A stretch of 64,000 nucleotides of DNA from Dokdonella fugitiva (GTDB lineage: Bacteria > Pseudomonadota > Gammaproteobacteria > Xanthomonadales > Rhodanobacteraceae), in contig NZ_JACGXL010000001.1 of the NCBI RefSeq assembly GCF_014138265.1, forward strand, positions 1,327,395 to 1,391,394, given 5' to 3'. Below, piece after piece: positions 1 through 9,257 of this stretch. The first letter of the stretch is position 1. Each line of letters opens with the position of its first letter. Below the pieces are notes generated by a model, which did no database searches, was not told where the DNA came from, and saw only the letters and a list, made by a program, of their open reading frames with translations. The position numbers and the translations under genes were made by a program.

Positions 1-1037
1 CGCAGCGCCTGGTCCATCAGCACGAGCGCGACCATCGCCTCGGCGATCGGCGTCGCGCGGATGCCGACGCACGGATCGTGGCGCCCCTTGGTGACGACCT
101 CGACCGGTTCGCCGGCGAGGTTCACGCTGCGCCCCGGAACGAGGATGCTCGAGGTCGGCTTCAGCGCGATCGACGCGACCACGGCTTGGCCGGTCGAGAT
201 GCCGCCGAGGATGCCGCCTGCGTGGTTGGACAGGAATCCCTGCGGCGTGATCTCGTCGCGATGTTCGCTGCCGCGCTGCGCGACCGCGGCGAAGCCGGCG
301 CCGATCTCGACGCCCTTGACCGCGTTGATCGACATCAGCGCCGCGGCGAGTTCGCCGTCGAGCTTGCCGTAGATCGGCTCGCCCCAGCCCGGCGGCACGC
401 CGTCGGCGACGACGGTGACGCGCGCGCCGACCGAGTCGCCGGACTTGCGCAGCGCATTCACGTACGCCTCGAGTTCCTCGACCATCGCCGCGTCGGGCCA
501 GAAGAACGGGTTCCGTTCGACCGCGTCCCAGTCGAACGCACGCGGCACGACGTCGCCGATCTGCGCGAGATGGCCGCGCACGCGCACGCCGTGGCGTTCG
601 GCGAGCCACTTCTTGGCGATCACCGCGGCGGCGACGCGCATCGTCGTCTCGCGCGCGGACGAACGGCCGCCGCCGCGCGGGTCGCGGATGCCGTACTTCT
701 GCCAGTAGGTGTAGTCGGCGTGGCCGGGGCGGAACGTGCCCTGCAGGTCGCCGTAGTCCTTCGAGCGCTGGTCGGTGTTGCGGATCAGCAGCGCGATCGG
801 CGTGCCGGTCGTGCGCCCTTGGTAGACGCCGGAGAGGATCTCGATGTCGTCGGCCTCGCGCCGCTGCGAGGTCCAGCGGCTGCGCCCGGTCGCGCGCCGC
901 TCGAGGTCGTCGCGGAATTCCTCCGGCGCGAGCGCGAGGCCGGGCGGGCAGCCGTCGACGACGCAGCCGATCGCGGGGCCGTGGCTCTCGCCGAACGTGG
1001 TGACGCTGAGAAGCTTGCCGAACGTATTGCTGGACAT
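1..1037 (-). CDS. aroC: Chorismate synthase, C-terminus cut by window edge
   Basis: Chorismate synthase converts 5-enolpyruvylshikimate-3-phosphate to chorismate, the last shared step of aromatic amino acid synthesis, using reduced FMN in the cytoplasm. Translation from the ATG at 1037 begins [20 protein letters not shown], which includes the family signature GESHGPAIG. Further in, RPGHADYTY and [13 protein letters not shown] are typical FMN/substrate-site segments. About 345 residues are present, against roughly 360-390 for the family, so only the C-terminal end lies outside. It is last in a minus-strand run prmB–small membrane protein–aroC, with 27 bases separating it from the preceding gene. 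prmB next to aroC is a common proteobacterial arrangement. Confidence 0.96.
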   Translation of the reverse strand, partial: MSSNTFGKLLSVTTFGESHGPAIGCVVDGCPPGLALAPEEFRDDLERRATGRSRWTSQRREADDIEILSGVYQGRTTGTPIALLIRNTDQRSKDYGDLQGTFRPGHADYTYWQKYGIRDPRGGGRSSARETTMRVAAAVIAKKWLAERHGVRVRGHLAQIGDVVPRAFDWDAVERNPFFWPDAAMVEELEAYVNALRKSGDSVGARVTVVADGVPPGWGEPIYGKLDGELAAALMSINAVKGVEIGAGFAAVAQRGSEHRDEITPQGFLSNHAGGILGGISTGQAVVASIALKPTSSILVPGRSVNLAGEPVEVVTKGRHDPCVGIRATPIAEAMVALVLMDQAL

Positions 1038-1064
1038 GGATGGCAGTGCCCGGTGTTCGATGGA

Positions 1065-1388
1065 CTAGATTCTTCGGAAAATCCGCCGTGCCGCGTGGTA
1101 CGTCGCCAACGTGGCCAGCGGAACGACCCAGCCCGCGAGGATCGCCACGGAAACCGTGTTGTTGTCGTATCGCACGTCGGGGAAATGATCACCGTGCGCG
1201 CGTGCCGATGCGAGGCCCACCGGATTGAACACGAAAATCGTGTAGGCGACGCAACCGATCCATCCTGCCACTGCAGCCACGAGGCCACGCACGAGGCCAT
1301 TTCCGATGGGCACCAGGACTACACCAAGGAGCGTCAGCGCGCACGGGATCGCATATGACCCGATGCCCGTCCATTGCAACACGTCCAT
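1065..1388 (-). CDS. Small integral membrane protein, function unknown
   Basis: A 107-residue protein with about three hydrophobic segments: residues 8-30, 33-52 and 80-98. It ends in a basic tail (HAARRIFRRI). I do not recognise a family. An ATG at 1421 would add 11 residues, but the ATG at 1388 (MDVLQWTG) has a GGGAG ribosome-binding site about 8 bases upstream and is preferred. It lies between prmB and aroC on the same strand with short gaps, so it is probably co-transcribed with them. Nothing in the sequence suggests a role beyond membrane location. Confidence 0.7.
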   Translation of the reverse strand: MDVLQWTGIGSYAIPCALTLLGVVLVPIGNGLVRGLVAAVAGWIGCVAYTIFVFNPVGLASARAHGDHFPDVRYDNNTVSVAILAGWVVPLATLATYHAARRIFRRI

Positions 1389-1426
1389 GCCGCTCTCCCG
1401 ACGCACACCAGCAACGCGCAACCAAG

Positions 1427-2347
1427 CTACTTGCGCGCGCTCGCCGCGCGATGGATCTCCGCCGCGTGCTCGACGAGGTCGCGCCGGTCGAGCAGGAACA
1501 CGCCCATCTGGCCGACGTTGAACTCGATCCAGTTGAACGGCACGTTCGGCAGCGTCGCGACGAGCGCGCGCTCGCTCTCGCCGACCTCGACGACGAGCAC
1601 GCCGTCCTCGGCGAGGTGATCGGGCGCCGCCGCGAGGATGCGCAACGCGAAATCGAGTCCGTCGTCGCCGGCGGTCAAGCCTAGTTTCGGTTCATGGCCG
1701 TATTCGGGCGGCAGTGCGGCGAATTCCTGCTCGGTGACGTACGGCGGGTTGCTCACGATGAGGTCGTAGCGTTCGCCGCCGAGGCTGCCGAACAGGTCGG
1801 ACTTGATCACGCGCACGCGCTCGCCGACGTCCTGGAACTCCACGTTCTCGCGCGCGAGCGCGAGCGCGTCGTCGCTGATGTCGGCGAGGTCGACGTGCCA
1901 GTCCGGGTTGTGCGCGGCCATCGCGATGCCGATGCAGCCCGACCCCGTGCACAGGTCGAGCGCGCGTTCGACGTGGCGCTCGTCGAGCCACGGCGTGAAG
2001 CTGCTCTGGATCAGTTCGGCGATCGGCGAACGCGGCACGAGCGCACGTCCGTCGGACTTGAACTTGAGGCCGGCGAACCACGCCTCGCCGGTCAGGTACG
2101 CGACCGGGCGATGCTCGTCGACGCGACGGTCGATCAGCGCGAGCACGGCCTGCTTCTCGGCCGCGGTGAGGCGCGCCTGGCCGTACGCGGGCGAGAGGTC
2201 GTGCGGCAGGTGCAGCGCGTGCAGCACGAGGTGGGTCGCTTCGTCGAGCGCGTTGTCGTAGCTGTGGCCGAAGGTGAGGCCGGCGGCGCCGAAGCGGCTC
2301 GCGCCGTAGCGGATGAAGTCGACGATCGTCGCGAGTTCCTGCGTCAC
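1427..2347 (-). CDS. prmB: Ribosomal protein L3 (uL3) glutamine N5-methyltransferase
   Basis: SAM-dependent methyltransferase that modifies a glutamine of ribosomal protein L3. The 306-residue product has the SAM-binding segment ALDLCTGSGCIGIAMA and the catalytic NPPY motif (IVSNPPYVT), followed by LTAGDDGLDF, all typical of PrmB/PrmC. Its length matches E. coli PrmB (310). The start is placed at a GTG at 2347 (VTQELATIVDFIRYG), because the open frame upstream has low-complexity composition unlike the family's N-terminus. PrmC (the release factor enzyme) is the main alternative, but the N-terminal helical domain (FGHSYDNALDEATHLVL) fits PrmB, as does the aroC neighbourhood. Confidence 0.9.
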   Translation of the reverse strand: MTQELATIVDFIRYGASRFGAAGLTFGHSYDNALDEATHLVLHALHLPHDLSPAYGQARLTAAEKQAVLALIDRRVDEHRPVAYLTGEAWFAGLKFKSDGRALVPRSPIAELIQSSFTPWLDERHVERALDLCTGSGCIGIAMAAHNPDWHVDLADISDDALALARENVEFQDVGERVRVIKSDLFGSLGGERYDLIVSNPPYVTEQEFAALPPEYGHEPKLGLTAGDDGLDFALRILAAAPDHLAEDGVLVVEVGESERALVATLPNVPFNWIEFNVGQMGVFLLDRRDLVEHAAEIHRAASARK

Positions 2348-2471
2348 GGTGGCGTCCGCGCATTCGAAGGGGTCGAGCAGTATAGGGCATGCGCCGCCAC
2401 GGGCCGCGGCGTGCGGCCGCGTGCGGCCGCATGCCGCGTCCGCGCGGCGCGTCCATATCCGCGCGCGCCCG

Positions 2472-2484
2472 TATAATCGACGGA
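2472..2484 (+). promoter_or_regulatory. Candidate -10 box giving a near-leaderless transcript
   Basis: A perfect TATAAT at 2472-2477 ends six bases before the ATG at 2484. Transcription would be expected to begin at or very near the start codon. No recognisable -35 is visible in the GC-rich sequence upstream, which instead carries two adjacent copies of GTGCGGCCGC (2411-2430). Confidence 0.45.
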
Positions 2485-3122
2485 TGACCCGCCTCCGCAA
2501 CGCCGGTCGCGTCTCCGCGAACTGGCTCATCCTCGTCGCCGCGCTCGCCGCCGCCGTCGGCCTCTGGCTCGGCATGCGCGTGCTCGCACCCGCGCCCGGC
2601 CCGGCGCTCTCGTTCGTCGTGCTGTATCCGGCGCCGCGCGAGCTGCCCGCGTTCCAGCTCGATCGCAGCGACGGCGGCAAGCTCACGCTCGACGACTGGA
2701 AGGGTCGCTGGACGGTCGTGTTCTTCGGCTACACGAACTGCCCCGACGTCTGCCCGACGACGCTGTCCGACTTCAAGCAGGCGTGGAAGCGCCTGCCGGC
2801 CGCGACCCGGCAGCGCGTGCGCTTCGACTTCGTCTCGGTCGACCCGCAGCGCGACACGCCCGCGCAGCTCGCGCGCTACGTCGGCTTCTTCGATCCGGAA
2901 TTCGTCGCCGCGAGCGGCGACGACGAGCAGCTGACGCGCATCACGCACGCGCTCGGCCTCGTCTATGCGCGCGGCGAACCGAAGGACGGCACCTACGACG
3001 TCGATCACAGTGCCTCGGCGGTGCTGATCGACCCGCAGGGTCGCCAGGCCGGCGTGCTGCGCCCGCCGTTCGATGCGGAGAAGATCGCCGCCGACCTCAC
3101 CACGCTCGCGGGAGCCCGTTGA
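2484..3122 (+). CDS. SCO1/SenC-family copper chaperone / thioredoxin-like protein
   Basis: A 212-residue membrane-anchored protein of the SCO1/SenC family, which delivers copper to the CuA site of cytochrome oxidase or acts as a periplasmic thiol oxidoreductase. One hydrophobic helix at about residues 12-30 anchors a periplasmic thioredoxin fold. The copper ligands are visible as the CPDVCP motif in [11 protein letters not shown] and a downstream histidine in [23 protein letters not shown] is also characteristic. Its stop codon shares one base with the start of psd (TGATG), so the two are translationally coupled. No cytochrome oxidase genes lie in the window. Confidence 0.9.
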   Translation: MTRLRNAGRVSANWLILVAALAAAVGLWLGMRVLAPAPGPALSFVVLYPAPRELPAFQLDRSDGGKLTLDDWKGRWTVVFFGYTNCPDVCPTTLSDFKQAWKRLPAATRQRVRFDFVSVDPQRDTPAQLARYVGFFDPEFVAASGDDEQLTRITHALGLVYARGEPKDGTYDVDHSASAVLIDPQGRQAGVLRPPFDAEKIAADLTTLAGAR

Positions 3123-3988
3123 TGCGCGCCGTCGTCGCCCTGCAGTACGTGCTGCCGCATCGCTTCCTGTCGCGCCTCGTGATGTGGGGCACGCGCTGGA
3201 CGTTCGCACCGTGGAAGGATTTCCTGATCCGACGCATCGTGCGCAGCTATCGCGTCGACCTCGACGAGGCCGCGCAGCCCGATCCGTCGGCGTACGCGCA
3301 TTTCAACGCGTTCTTCACGCGCGCGCTCAAGCCCGGCGCGCGCCCGCAGGCGCAGGCCGCGGATGCGGTCCTCTGCCCCGCTGACGGCCGCATCAGCCAG
3401 GCCGGGGCGATCCGCTCGGGCCGCGTGTTCCAGGCCAAGGGCCAGGACTTCAGCGTCGCCGAACTGCTCGGCGACGATGCGGCGGCGGCGCCGTACGCGG
3501 ACGGGCGCTTCGCGACCGTCTACCTGTCGCCGCGCGACTACCACCGCGTGCACATGCCGCTCGCGGGCGAACTGCTCGAAACCGTGCACGTGCCCGGGCG
3601 CCTGTTCAGCGTCGCGCCGTTCGCGGTCGCCGCGGTGCCGCGCCTGTTCGCGCGCAACGAACGCCTCGTCTGCCATTTCCGCGGCGCGAGCGGTCCGTTC
3701 GCGGTCGTCCTCGTCGGCGCGATGCTCGTCTCCGGCATCGAAACCGTCTGGGGTGGTGTCGACGTGCCGCCGTACGCCTCGCGCATCACGCGGCGCGACT
3801 GGCGCGGGCGCGGCATCCGCCTCGCGCGCGGTGCCGAAATGGGCCGCTTCAACATGGGATCGACCGCGATCGTGCTGCTGCCTGCAGCCGCCACGCTCGA
3901 CCCGGCGCTGTCGCCCGAACAGGCGGTACGGGTCGGCGAGGCGATCGGCAGCCTTTCCGGAGCGAACCTCCTACCCGCCGCGGGCTGA
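3122..3988 (+). CDS. psd: Phosphatidylserine decarboxylase proenzyme
   Basis: Makes phosphatidylethanolamine from phosphatidylserine at the inner membrane. The 288-residue protein carries the conserved C-terminal self-cleavage site as FNMGST (LGST in E. coli). Cleavage before the serine creates the pyruvoyl group and splits the enzyme into beta and alpha subunits. Other family blocks are [12 protein letters not shown] near residue 65, CPADGRISQ near 85 and [11 protein letters not shown], whose histidine is catalytic in the family. Length is close to E. coli Psd (322) with a shorter C-terminus. The start overlaps the upstream SCO gene by one base. Confidence 0.95.
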   Translation: MRAVVALQYVLPHRFLSRLVMWGTRWTFAPWKDFLIRRIVRSYRVDLDEAAQPDPSAYAHFNAFFTRALKPGARPQAQAADAVLCPADGRISQAGAIRSGRVFQAKGQDFSVAELLGDDAAAAPYADGRFATVYLSPRDYHRVHMPLAGELLETVHVPGRLFSVAPFAVAAVPRLFARNERLVCHFRGASGPFAVVLVGAMLVSGIETVWGGVDVPPYASRITRRDWRGRGIRLARGAEMGRFNMGSTAIVLLPAAATLDPALSPEQAVRVGEAIGSLSGANLLPAAG

Positions 3989-4016
3989 ATCCCTCTTCCC
4001 AAGCGGTCGCGCATCG

Positions 4017-4050
4017 GTCACAATGTGACGCGATTCGGCAATTTGTGACG
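4017..4050 (+). promoter_or_regulatory. Palindrome and TGTGACG direct repeats upstream of the 4149 gene
   Basis: A perfect inverted repeat GTCACAATGTGAC lies at 4017-4029. A second TTGTGACG follows at 4043-4050, so TGTGACG occurs twice 19 bases apart. These half-sites resemble Clp/CRP-type TGTGA elements but with the wrong spacing for a classical site. A TAGTAT at 4082-4087 could be a -10. The block precedes the unknown gene at 4149. Confidence 0.35.
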
Positions 4051-4148
4051 TGCTGGGCGGTCTCATGGGGTAGACCTCGCCTAGTATCGGCGTCACGGAT
4101 TCACAACCATCCAAGATTGGCCCCAGGGATGGGCAGGGGGATACAGCC

Positions 4149-4586
4149 ATGCAGATCATGACCCGTTTGATCGCCCTCAGCCGCGCGATGCAGCTGCGCC
4201 GGCAGTTTCGCGAGATCAACAAGACACTCGAACTGCTGCCGCCGGCCGCGCGCCGCCAGCTCGCCGGGATCGCCCTGCGCGAGTTCACGAGCGCATCGAA
4301 GAGCGAGTTCCCGCACCTTTACGCGACCCCGCCCGAGGAGAAATACCGTCCCTGGGGCAGCGGTACGGACATCGGTCTGGAGCGCCTGCGCTCGGACAAC
4401 CTGCAGGTGCGCCTGCGTGGCGTCGCCCTCTGGCTGACCGTCGTGTTCCACGAAACCAAGGATTCGCCGTTCGGCGAGCAGCAGGAGCTGCATCGCCAGG
4501 CCATGCGCTGCCTGCGTTCGCTCAAGGAAGGCGTACCCGCCGACGACCTCAACCGCTGGATGGTCGAAGGGGCCGAAGCGGCCTGA
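4149..4586 (+). CDS. Hypothetical cytoplasmic protein, 145 aa
   Basis: No family recognised. The product is soluble and charged, with no signal peptide or membrane segment. Most of it looks helical: MTRLIALSRAMQLRRQFREI at the N-terminus and LHRQAMRCLRSLKEG near the C-terminus. A GGCAGGGGGATAC stretch upstream supplies a strong ribosome-binding site, which supports this start. It stands alone between convergent neighbours, with palindromic candidate regulator sites in its 160-base leader. Composition and codon use match the surroundings, so it is probably a real lineage-specific gene. Confidence 0.7.
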   Translation: MQIMTRLIALSRAMQLRRQFREINKTLELLPPAARRQLAGIALREFTSASKSEFPHLYATPPEEKYRPWGSGTDIGLERLRSDNLQVRLRGVALWLTVVFHETKDSPFGEQQELHRQAMRCLRSLKEGVPADDLNRWMVEGAEAA

Positions 4587-4795
4587 GTCATACCGCGCAC
4601 GTCACGCCGGCGTGCGGGCGGAACGGATGCCGCACAGGGCCATCCGTTTCCGCGGAGCCGGATCAACCCGGCTCGCATGCATCGGGACGATGCTGCCGGG
4701 TGGACAACGCGGTCCATGGAAGGACCGCAACTTGAATTCGACGATTTCACAGGACGGGACCTGGCGCACGGAAGCGCCAACTCCCGCTCCGTCCC
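4587..4795. other. Convergent intergenic region with hairpins
   Basis: Lies between the + strand gene ending at 4586 and the - strand gene ending at 4796. It has several short inverted repeats: CACGCCGGCGTG, AACGGATG/CATCCGTT, and GCGGTCC (4709-4715) paired with GGACCGC (4722-4728). None is followed by a clear U-tract on either strand, so intrinsic terminators are possible but not demonstrated. No gene is visible. Confidence 0.5.
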
Positions 4796-6313
4796 TCAGC
4801 GCGCGCACTCCGGCACCTTCAGCGACTGCCCCGGCTTGACCGGGTAGTGCGGCCCGCGCAGTCCGTTCGCCGCGGCGATCTCGCGGATGCCGCAGTTGCC
4901 GCTGCGACGCGCGATCGCCGCGAGCGTGTCGCCCTTGCGCACGACGTACGTCCGCTCCTTCGAGCGCGCCTTCACCGGCGCACGCGACTGCGCGAGCGCC
5001 ACCGGCGCCGGTGCCGGCACGATCGCCTCGTGCAGCTCGGCTGCGAGCTGCGGCCAGCGTCCGTCGGCGCAATCGCGCTGGTACACCTTCTCGAGCCGCA
5101 GCGGCACGACGAGGCGTGCCCCGGCAGGCTCCTGTTGCTGCGGGTCGAGCTGCGGGTTGAGGTTGCGCAACGTGCGGAACCAGCCGTCGTGCGCATTGCC
5201 GTCCTGGCCGAGGCACACGGTGAGTTCCGCGATCGACGCGGGGCGCTTCAAGGTGATGCTGCCCGGCTTCGCCGCGACTTTCGGAAACTCGAGGTTGTAG
5301 CGATCCGGATGCATGAACAGCCACGCGGCCGCTAGCACCATCGGCACGTACTCGCGCGTTTCCTGCGATACGCCGCCGTAGACCTCCGGGCTCCAGAAGC
5401 CCGCGGCATTCTCACCCCTGCCCGCGCGGCGCTGCATCGCGCCTTCGCCGCCGTTGTACGCGCCGATCACGAGTTCCAGGTTGTTGTTGAAGATCGCCAA
5501 CTGCTCGTTGATGTACGACGCGTTCGCGCGCGCGGCCAGGCGCGGATCGAAGCGCTGGTCGAAACCGTCGACCGTGGTCAGGCCGAAGCGCAAACCGGTC
5601 GCATACATGAACTGCAGCGGGCCCGACGCGCCCGAGCGCGACACTGCGTGCACCTTGCCGCCCGACTCCTTCGCGAGCATGCCGAACAGCAGCGCCTCGG
5701 GCAGGCCCGCCTTCTCGTACTCGGGCCACATCTGGTAGCGCAGGTACTGGTAGTTCTCGTAGGCGGTGACGAGGTTCGGCCGGTACTGCGTGAGCCATTC
5801 CTCGAGCGCCGCCTTGACCGGGCCGTTGAGCGCGATGATGTCGCCGAGTTCGCGCCCCTTGAGCAGAGTGACCGAGCGGCCGAGTTGCGGTACCGCGCTC
5901 ACCACCGGCGAGCCTTCGCCGGCTTCCTCGGTCGCATCCGGCGTCGTCGCGCTCGTGTCGCCTTCGACGGCGAGGTCGGAGCGGCTGCCGATACCCGCGC
6001 GCAGCAGCGAATCGAAGCCCGCGACGAATCGCTGCTGGTCGCATTCCTTGAGCTGCGCGCACTGCGTCGCCGCGGCGCGCAGGTCGTCCAGCGCCGCCTT
6101 CATCTCGGACTGCGCGCGCCCGGTGTCACCCGAGCGCGCGAGCGCAAGGCCCGCCTCGTAACGCTGGCTGTCCTGGTCGAGGCGCTGGTACAGCGCGTTC
6201 GACGCATCGTCCGGCTTCACCGGCGTGGCCGGCTGTCCGCCGCGCGGCGTGTTGCCGGCGCACGCGGTCAGGGCCGCGGCGGCGGCGAGGCAGAAGGTGC
6301 GATATCGAAACAT
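4796..6313 (-). CDS. mltD: Membrane-bound lytic murein transglycosylase D-like lipoprotein
   Basis: Cleaves peptidoglycan glycan strands to 1,6-anhydro products. The ATG at 6313 gives a lipoprotein signal (MFRYRTFCLAAAAALTACAG) with lipobox LTAC, so an upstream in-frame ATG at 6355 is not used. The 505-residue protein has an SLT goose-lysozyme-like domain around residues 190-330. The catalytic glutamate is in MLAKESGG (about E216), followed by SGASGPLQFM, GAYNGGEGA and REYVPMVLAA. One LysM domain sits at the C-terminus (YVVRKGDTLAAIARRSG…VKPGQSLKVP). E. coli MltD has two LysM repeats. It is transcribed alone, convergent with the unknown gene upstream on the map. Confidence 0.9.
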   Translation of the reverse strand: MFRYRTFCLAAAAALTACAGNTPRGGQPATPVKPDDASNALYQRLDQDSQRYEAGLALARSGDTGRAQSEMKAALDDLRAAATQCAQLKECDQQRFVAGFDSLLRAGIGSRSDLAVEGDTSATTPDATEEAGEGSPVVSAVPQLGRSVTLLKGRELGDIIALNGPVKAALEEWLTQYRPNLVTAYENYQYLRYQMWPEYEKAGLPEALLFGMLAKESGGKVHAVSRSGASGPLQFMYATGLRFGLTTVDGFDQRFDPRLAARANASYINEQLAIFNNNLELVIGAYNGGEGAMQRRAGRGENAAGFWSPEVYGGVSQETREYVPMVLAAAWLFMHPDRYNLEFPKVAAKPGSITLKRPASIAELTVCLGQDGNAHDGWFRTLRNLNPQLDPQQQEPAGARLVVPLRLEKVYQRDCADGRWPQLAAELHEAIVPAPAPVALAQSRAPVKARSKERTYVVRKGDTLAAIARRSGNCGIREIAAANGLRGPHYPVKPGQSLKVPECAR

Positions 6314-6468
6314 GAACGTGCCGGCGTGCGTGGAAACGCCGCAAGGTAACCGCATGCGACGCCAGCGGCAACCCGCGACGGCGCGCGATCACGCCGCTGC
6401 GGTGAAGCGATTCGTCGCTACAATCGCCCGCTACGGCCACGCGCGACGCGCATCCGGGGGAGAAACCT

Positions 6469-7956
6469 TTGAGCGACATCCTGATCGGCAAGGGCGACAA
6501 GGACGTGTTCCTGCTCGCCAAGTACGCGAATCGCCACGGCATGGTCGCGGGTGCGACCGGCACCGGCAAATCAGTCTCGCTGATGCTCATGGCGGAGGGC
6601 TTCTCCAGGCTCGGCGTGCCCGTCTTCCTCGCCGACGTGAAGGGCGACCTCGCCGGCCTGTCGCAAGCCGGTGCGATGAACGACAAGCTGAAGGCGCGCA
6701 TCGACCAGCTCGGCATCACGTGGACGCCGAACGCGAATCCGGTCGTGTTCTGGGACATCTACGGCAAGCTCGGCCATCCGGTGCGCACGACCGTGTCGGA
6801 GATGGGGCCGAACCTGCTCGCGCGCCTGCTCGAACTCAACGACACGCAATCGGGCGTGCTCGAGATCGTGTTCAAGGCCGCCGACGACGACGGCCTGCTG
6901 CTGCTCGACCTCAAGGACCTGCGCGCCCTGCTCGGCTTCGCCGCCGACAACGCGAAGGAACTGTCGCAGCACTACGGCCTGATCTCGACGCAGTCGATCG
7001 CCGCGATCCAGCGCGCGCTGCTCTCGCTCGAACAGGCGGGCGGCGACCAGTTCTTCGGCGAACCCGCGCTCGACCTCGCCGACTTCATGCGCCAGGACAT
7101 GTCCGGCCACGGCATCGTCAACATCCTCGCCGCCGACCAGCTCGTCCTCAAGCCGAAGCTGTACACGACCTTCCTGCTGTGGATGCTGTCCGAGCTGTTC
7201 GAGAAGCTGCCCGAAGTCGGCGATCTCGACCAGCCCAAGCTCGTGTTCTTCTTCGACGAGGCGCACCTGTTGTTCGACGACGCGCCGCCGGCGCTGCGCC
7301 AGCGCGTCGAGCAGGTCGTGCGCCTGATCCGCTCGAAAGGCGTCGGCGTGTATTTCTGCTCGCAGAATCCCGACGACGTGCCCGACGTGATCCTCGGCCA
7401 GATGGGCAACCGCATCCAGCACGCGCTGCGCGCGTTCACGCCACGCGACCAGAAAGCGGTGAAGGCCGCGGCGGAGACGTTCGCGCCGAACCCGAAGATC
7501 GACGTCGCGCAAGCGATCACCCAGCTCGGTGTCGGCGAAGCGCTCGTCTCCACCCTGCAGGCCGGCGGCATACCGATGCCGGTCGAGCGCGCGCTGATCG
7601 CCTCGCCGGGTTGCCGCATCGGCACGATCACCGACGCCGAGCGCGCGACGATCCGTTCGCGCTCGCCGATCGGGCCGAAGTACGACACCGCGATCGATCG
7701 CGAATCCGCGTTCGAAAAACTGTCGCAACGCGCGGCCCAGGACGACGCCGCGCCGACGCCCGCGTCGAACGGCGGCAAGGCGCAGGCTGGCGAAGGCGAC
7801 AGCGGCTGGACGCAGGCGGCCAAGGACATGGTGTTCGGCACCAAGCGTCGCCAAGGCATGATCGAGGCGTTCGCGAAGTCCGCGGTGCGCAACGCGGCCG
7901 GCCAGCTCGGGCGTTCGCTGCTGCGCGGCGTGCTCGGCTCGCTGACGAGGCGCTGA
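6469..7956 (+). CDS. HerA-like ATPase of the DUF853 (YjgR) family
   Basis: A 495-residue P-loop ATPase of the FtsK/HerA superfamily. Walker A is GATGTGKSVSL at about residue 28, and Walker B is KLVFFFDEAHLLFDD at about 255. A conserved FCSQNPDDVPD segment follows. These are hallmarks of DUF853 proteins, whose cellular role is not established. Start is a TTG at 6469 preceded by GGGGGAGA. TACAAT at 6419-6424 is a possible -10. The next gene begins two bases after the stop, so they form an operon. A DNA-pumping role is only inferred from the superfamily. Confidence 0.88.
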   Translation: MSDILIGKGDKDVFLLAKYANRHGMVAGATGTGKSVSLMLMAEGFSRLGVPVFLADVKGDLAGLSQAGAMNDKLKARIDQLGITWTPNANPVVFWDIYGKLGHPVRTTVSEMGPNLLARLLELNDTQSGVLEIVFKAADDDGLLLLDLKDLRALLGFAADNAKELSQHYGLISTQSIAAIQRALLSLEQAGGDQFFGEPALDLADFMRQDMSGHGIVNILAADQLVLKPKLYTTFLLWMLSELFEKLPEVGDLDQPKLVFFFDEAHLLFDDAPPALRQRVEQVVRLIRSKGVGVYFCSQNPDDVPDVILGQMGNRIQHALRAFTPRDQKAVKAAAETFAPNPKIDVAQAITQLGVGEALVSTLQAGGIPMPVERALIASPGCRIGTITDAERATIRSRSPIGPKYDTAIDRESAFEKLSQRAAQDDAAPTPASNGGKAQAGEGDSGWTQAAKDMVFGTKRRQGMIEAFAKSAVRNAAGQLGRSLLRGVLGSLTRR

Positions 7957-7958
7957 CC

Positions 7959-9257
7959 ATGTCGACCCCGCATCGCCACGCGCCGTCGCCGGCGCGCGCA
8001 CAGATCGTGCCGTTCTGGAACCGCCTGCGCGAAATCTCGTTGTATCCGACCCGATCCGGCGCGCTCACGACGATCATCGTGCTCGCGGTGTGCCAGCTGG
8101 TCGCGTTCTTCCCGCTAGGCTTCTTCGGCTGGATCGCGCAACTGCTGATCTGGGTCGCACTGTACAAGTACGCGTTCGAATGCCTGCGCGCGACCGCGGA
8201 CGGTCGCCTCGAGCCGCCCGAGGTCGCGGTGTCGGTCGAGGACAGCCTCGGCTGGTCGCAGATCTGGCTGCAGGTCGCATTCTTCGTATTGAACGTGGCC
8301 GGCTTGGTCGCGCTCGGCCCGGTCGGCGGCGCATTCGTGGGCATCTTTCTCGCCGTCGCGCTGCCCGGCGCGATCATGTCGCTCGCGATGGACCAGAACC
8401 TCGGCCATGCGCTCAATCCGCTCACGTGGATCTCGATCATGGCGCGACTCGGCTGGCCGTACATCGCCGTCGCCGCGCTGTACTTCGTGTTCAACATCAG
8501 CCAACGCTACGCGCAGGCGCTCGTGCTGCCGGTGCTGCCGCCGGTCATCTCGACGGTCGTGTTCTACTTCATCACGAACTACGCGGTCGTCGCGACGTTC
8601 CACCTCATGGGCTATCTCATCTACCAGTACCACGACGAGATCGGCTACGAGCCCGCGGCGAAGACGATGCCGCTCGCGCCGCGCCTGCGCGACCCGGACC
8701 AGGAACTGCTCGACGAAGCCGCGCAGCACATCCACGACAACCAGCCCGAAGCCGCGGCGGCCCTGCTCGGCGGCCAGCTGCGCGCGCGCGGCGGCACCGA
8801 AGCGGTGCACGTGCAGTACCGCAAGGTGCTCGGCGTGCTCGGCCGGCGCGACGAGCTGCTCAAGCACGGTCGCGAATGGATCGCGGTGCTGGTCGCACAG
8901 GACAAGGATCGCCGCGCGGTCGACGTCGTGCGCGACTGCCAGGAGATCGACCCCGCGTTCGAACTCGCCGACCCCGACGACGTCGCGCGCGTCGCGCGCA
9001 AGGCGGTCGACGCCGGCCAGAGCCAGGTCGCGTTGCGGCTCGTGTCGACCTGGTACAAGAGCCACCCCAAGCATCGCGACGTTCCGGTGAACTGCCTGCT
9101 CGCGGCGAAGCTGCTGGCCGAACGCATGGGCAAGGAGGACACCGCGCGCGCCCTGCTCGACCGCGTGCTGCAGGCGTTTCCGCAGGCGCTCGCCGGTGAG
9201 GTCGGTGCGTACCGTCGCTTCCTCGACACGCTCGGCGCGCCACCCGCACGCGCCTGA
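7959..9257 (+). CDS. Polytopic membrane protein with C-terminal TPR-like domain
   Basis: A 432-residue protein of no family I can name. Residues 25-215 contain about five to six membrane segments, such as ALTTIIVLAVCQLVAFFPLG and VISTVVFYFITNYAVVATFH. The cytoplasmic C-terminal half (230-430) is helical and alanine/leucine rich, with TPR-like spacing: LLDEAAQHIHDNQPEAAAAL, then RALLDRVLQAFPQ near the end. That C-terminal half resembles the C-terminal region of the convergent rhomboid gene next door. It starts two bases after the DUF853 ATPase and is probably co-expressed with it. Its stop TGA abuts the rhomboid's stop in the palindrome TGATCA. Confidence 0.8.
   Translation: MSTPHRHAPSPARAQIVPFWNRLREISLYPTRSGALTTIIVLAVCQLVAFFPLGFFGWIAQLLIWVALYKYAFECLRATADGRLEPPEVAVSVEDSLGWSQIWLQVAFFVLNVAGLVALGPVGGAFVGIFLAVALPGAIMSLAMDQNLGHALNPLTWISIMARLGWPYIAVAALYFVFNISQRYAQALVLPVLPPVISTVVFYFITNYAVVATFHLMGYLIYQYHDEIGYEPAAKTMPLAPRLRDPDQELLDEAAQHIHDNQPEAAAALLGGQLRARGGTEAVHVQYRKVLGVLGRRDELLKHGREWIAVLVAQDKDRRAVDVVRDCQEIDPAFELADPDDVARVARKAVDAGQSQVALRLVSTWYKSHPKHRDVPVNCLLAAKLLAERMGKEDTARALLDRVLQAFPQALAGEVGAYRRFLDTLGAPPARA

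Noticed and set aside
78..1358. Long + strand open frame opposite aroC
   Set aside because: Arginine/alanine-rich translation typical of the antisense of high-GC genes; the minus strand encodes clear AroC.
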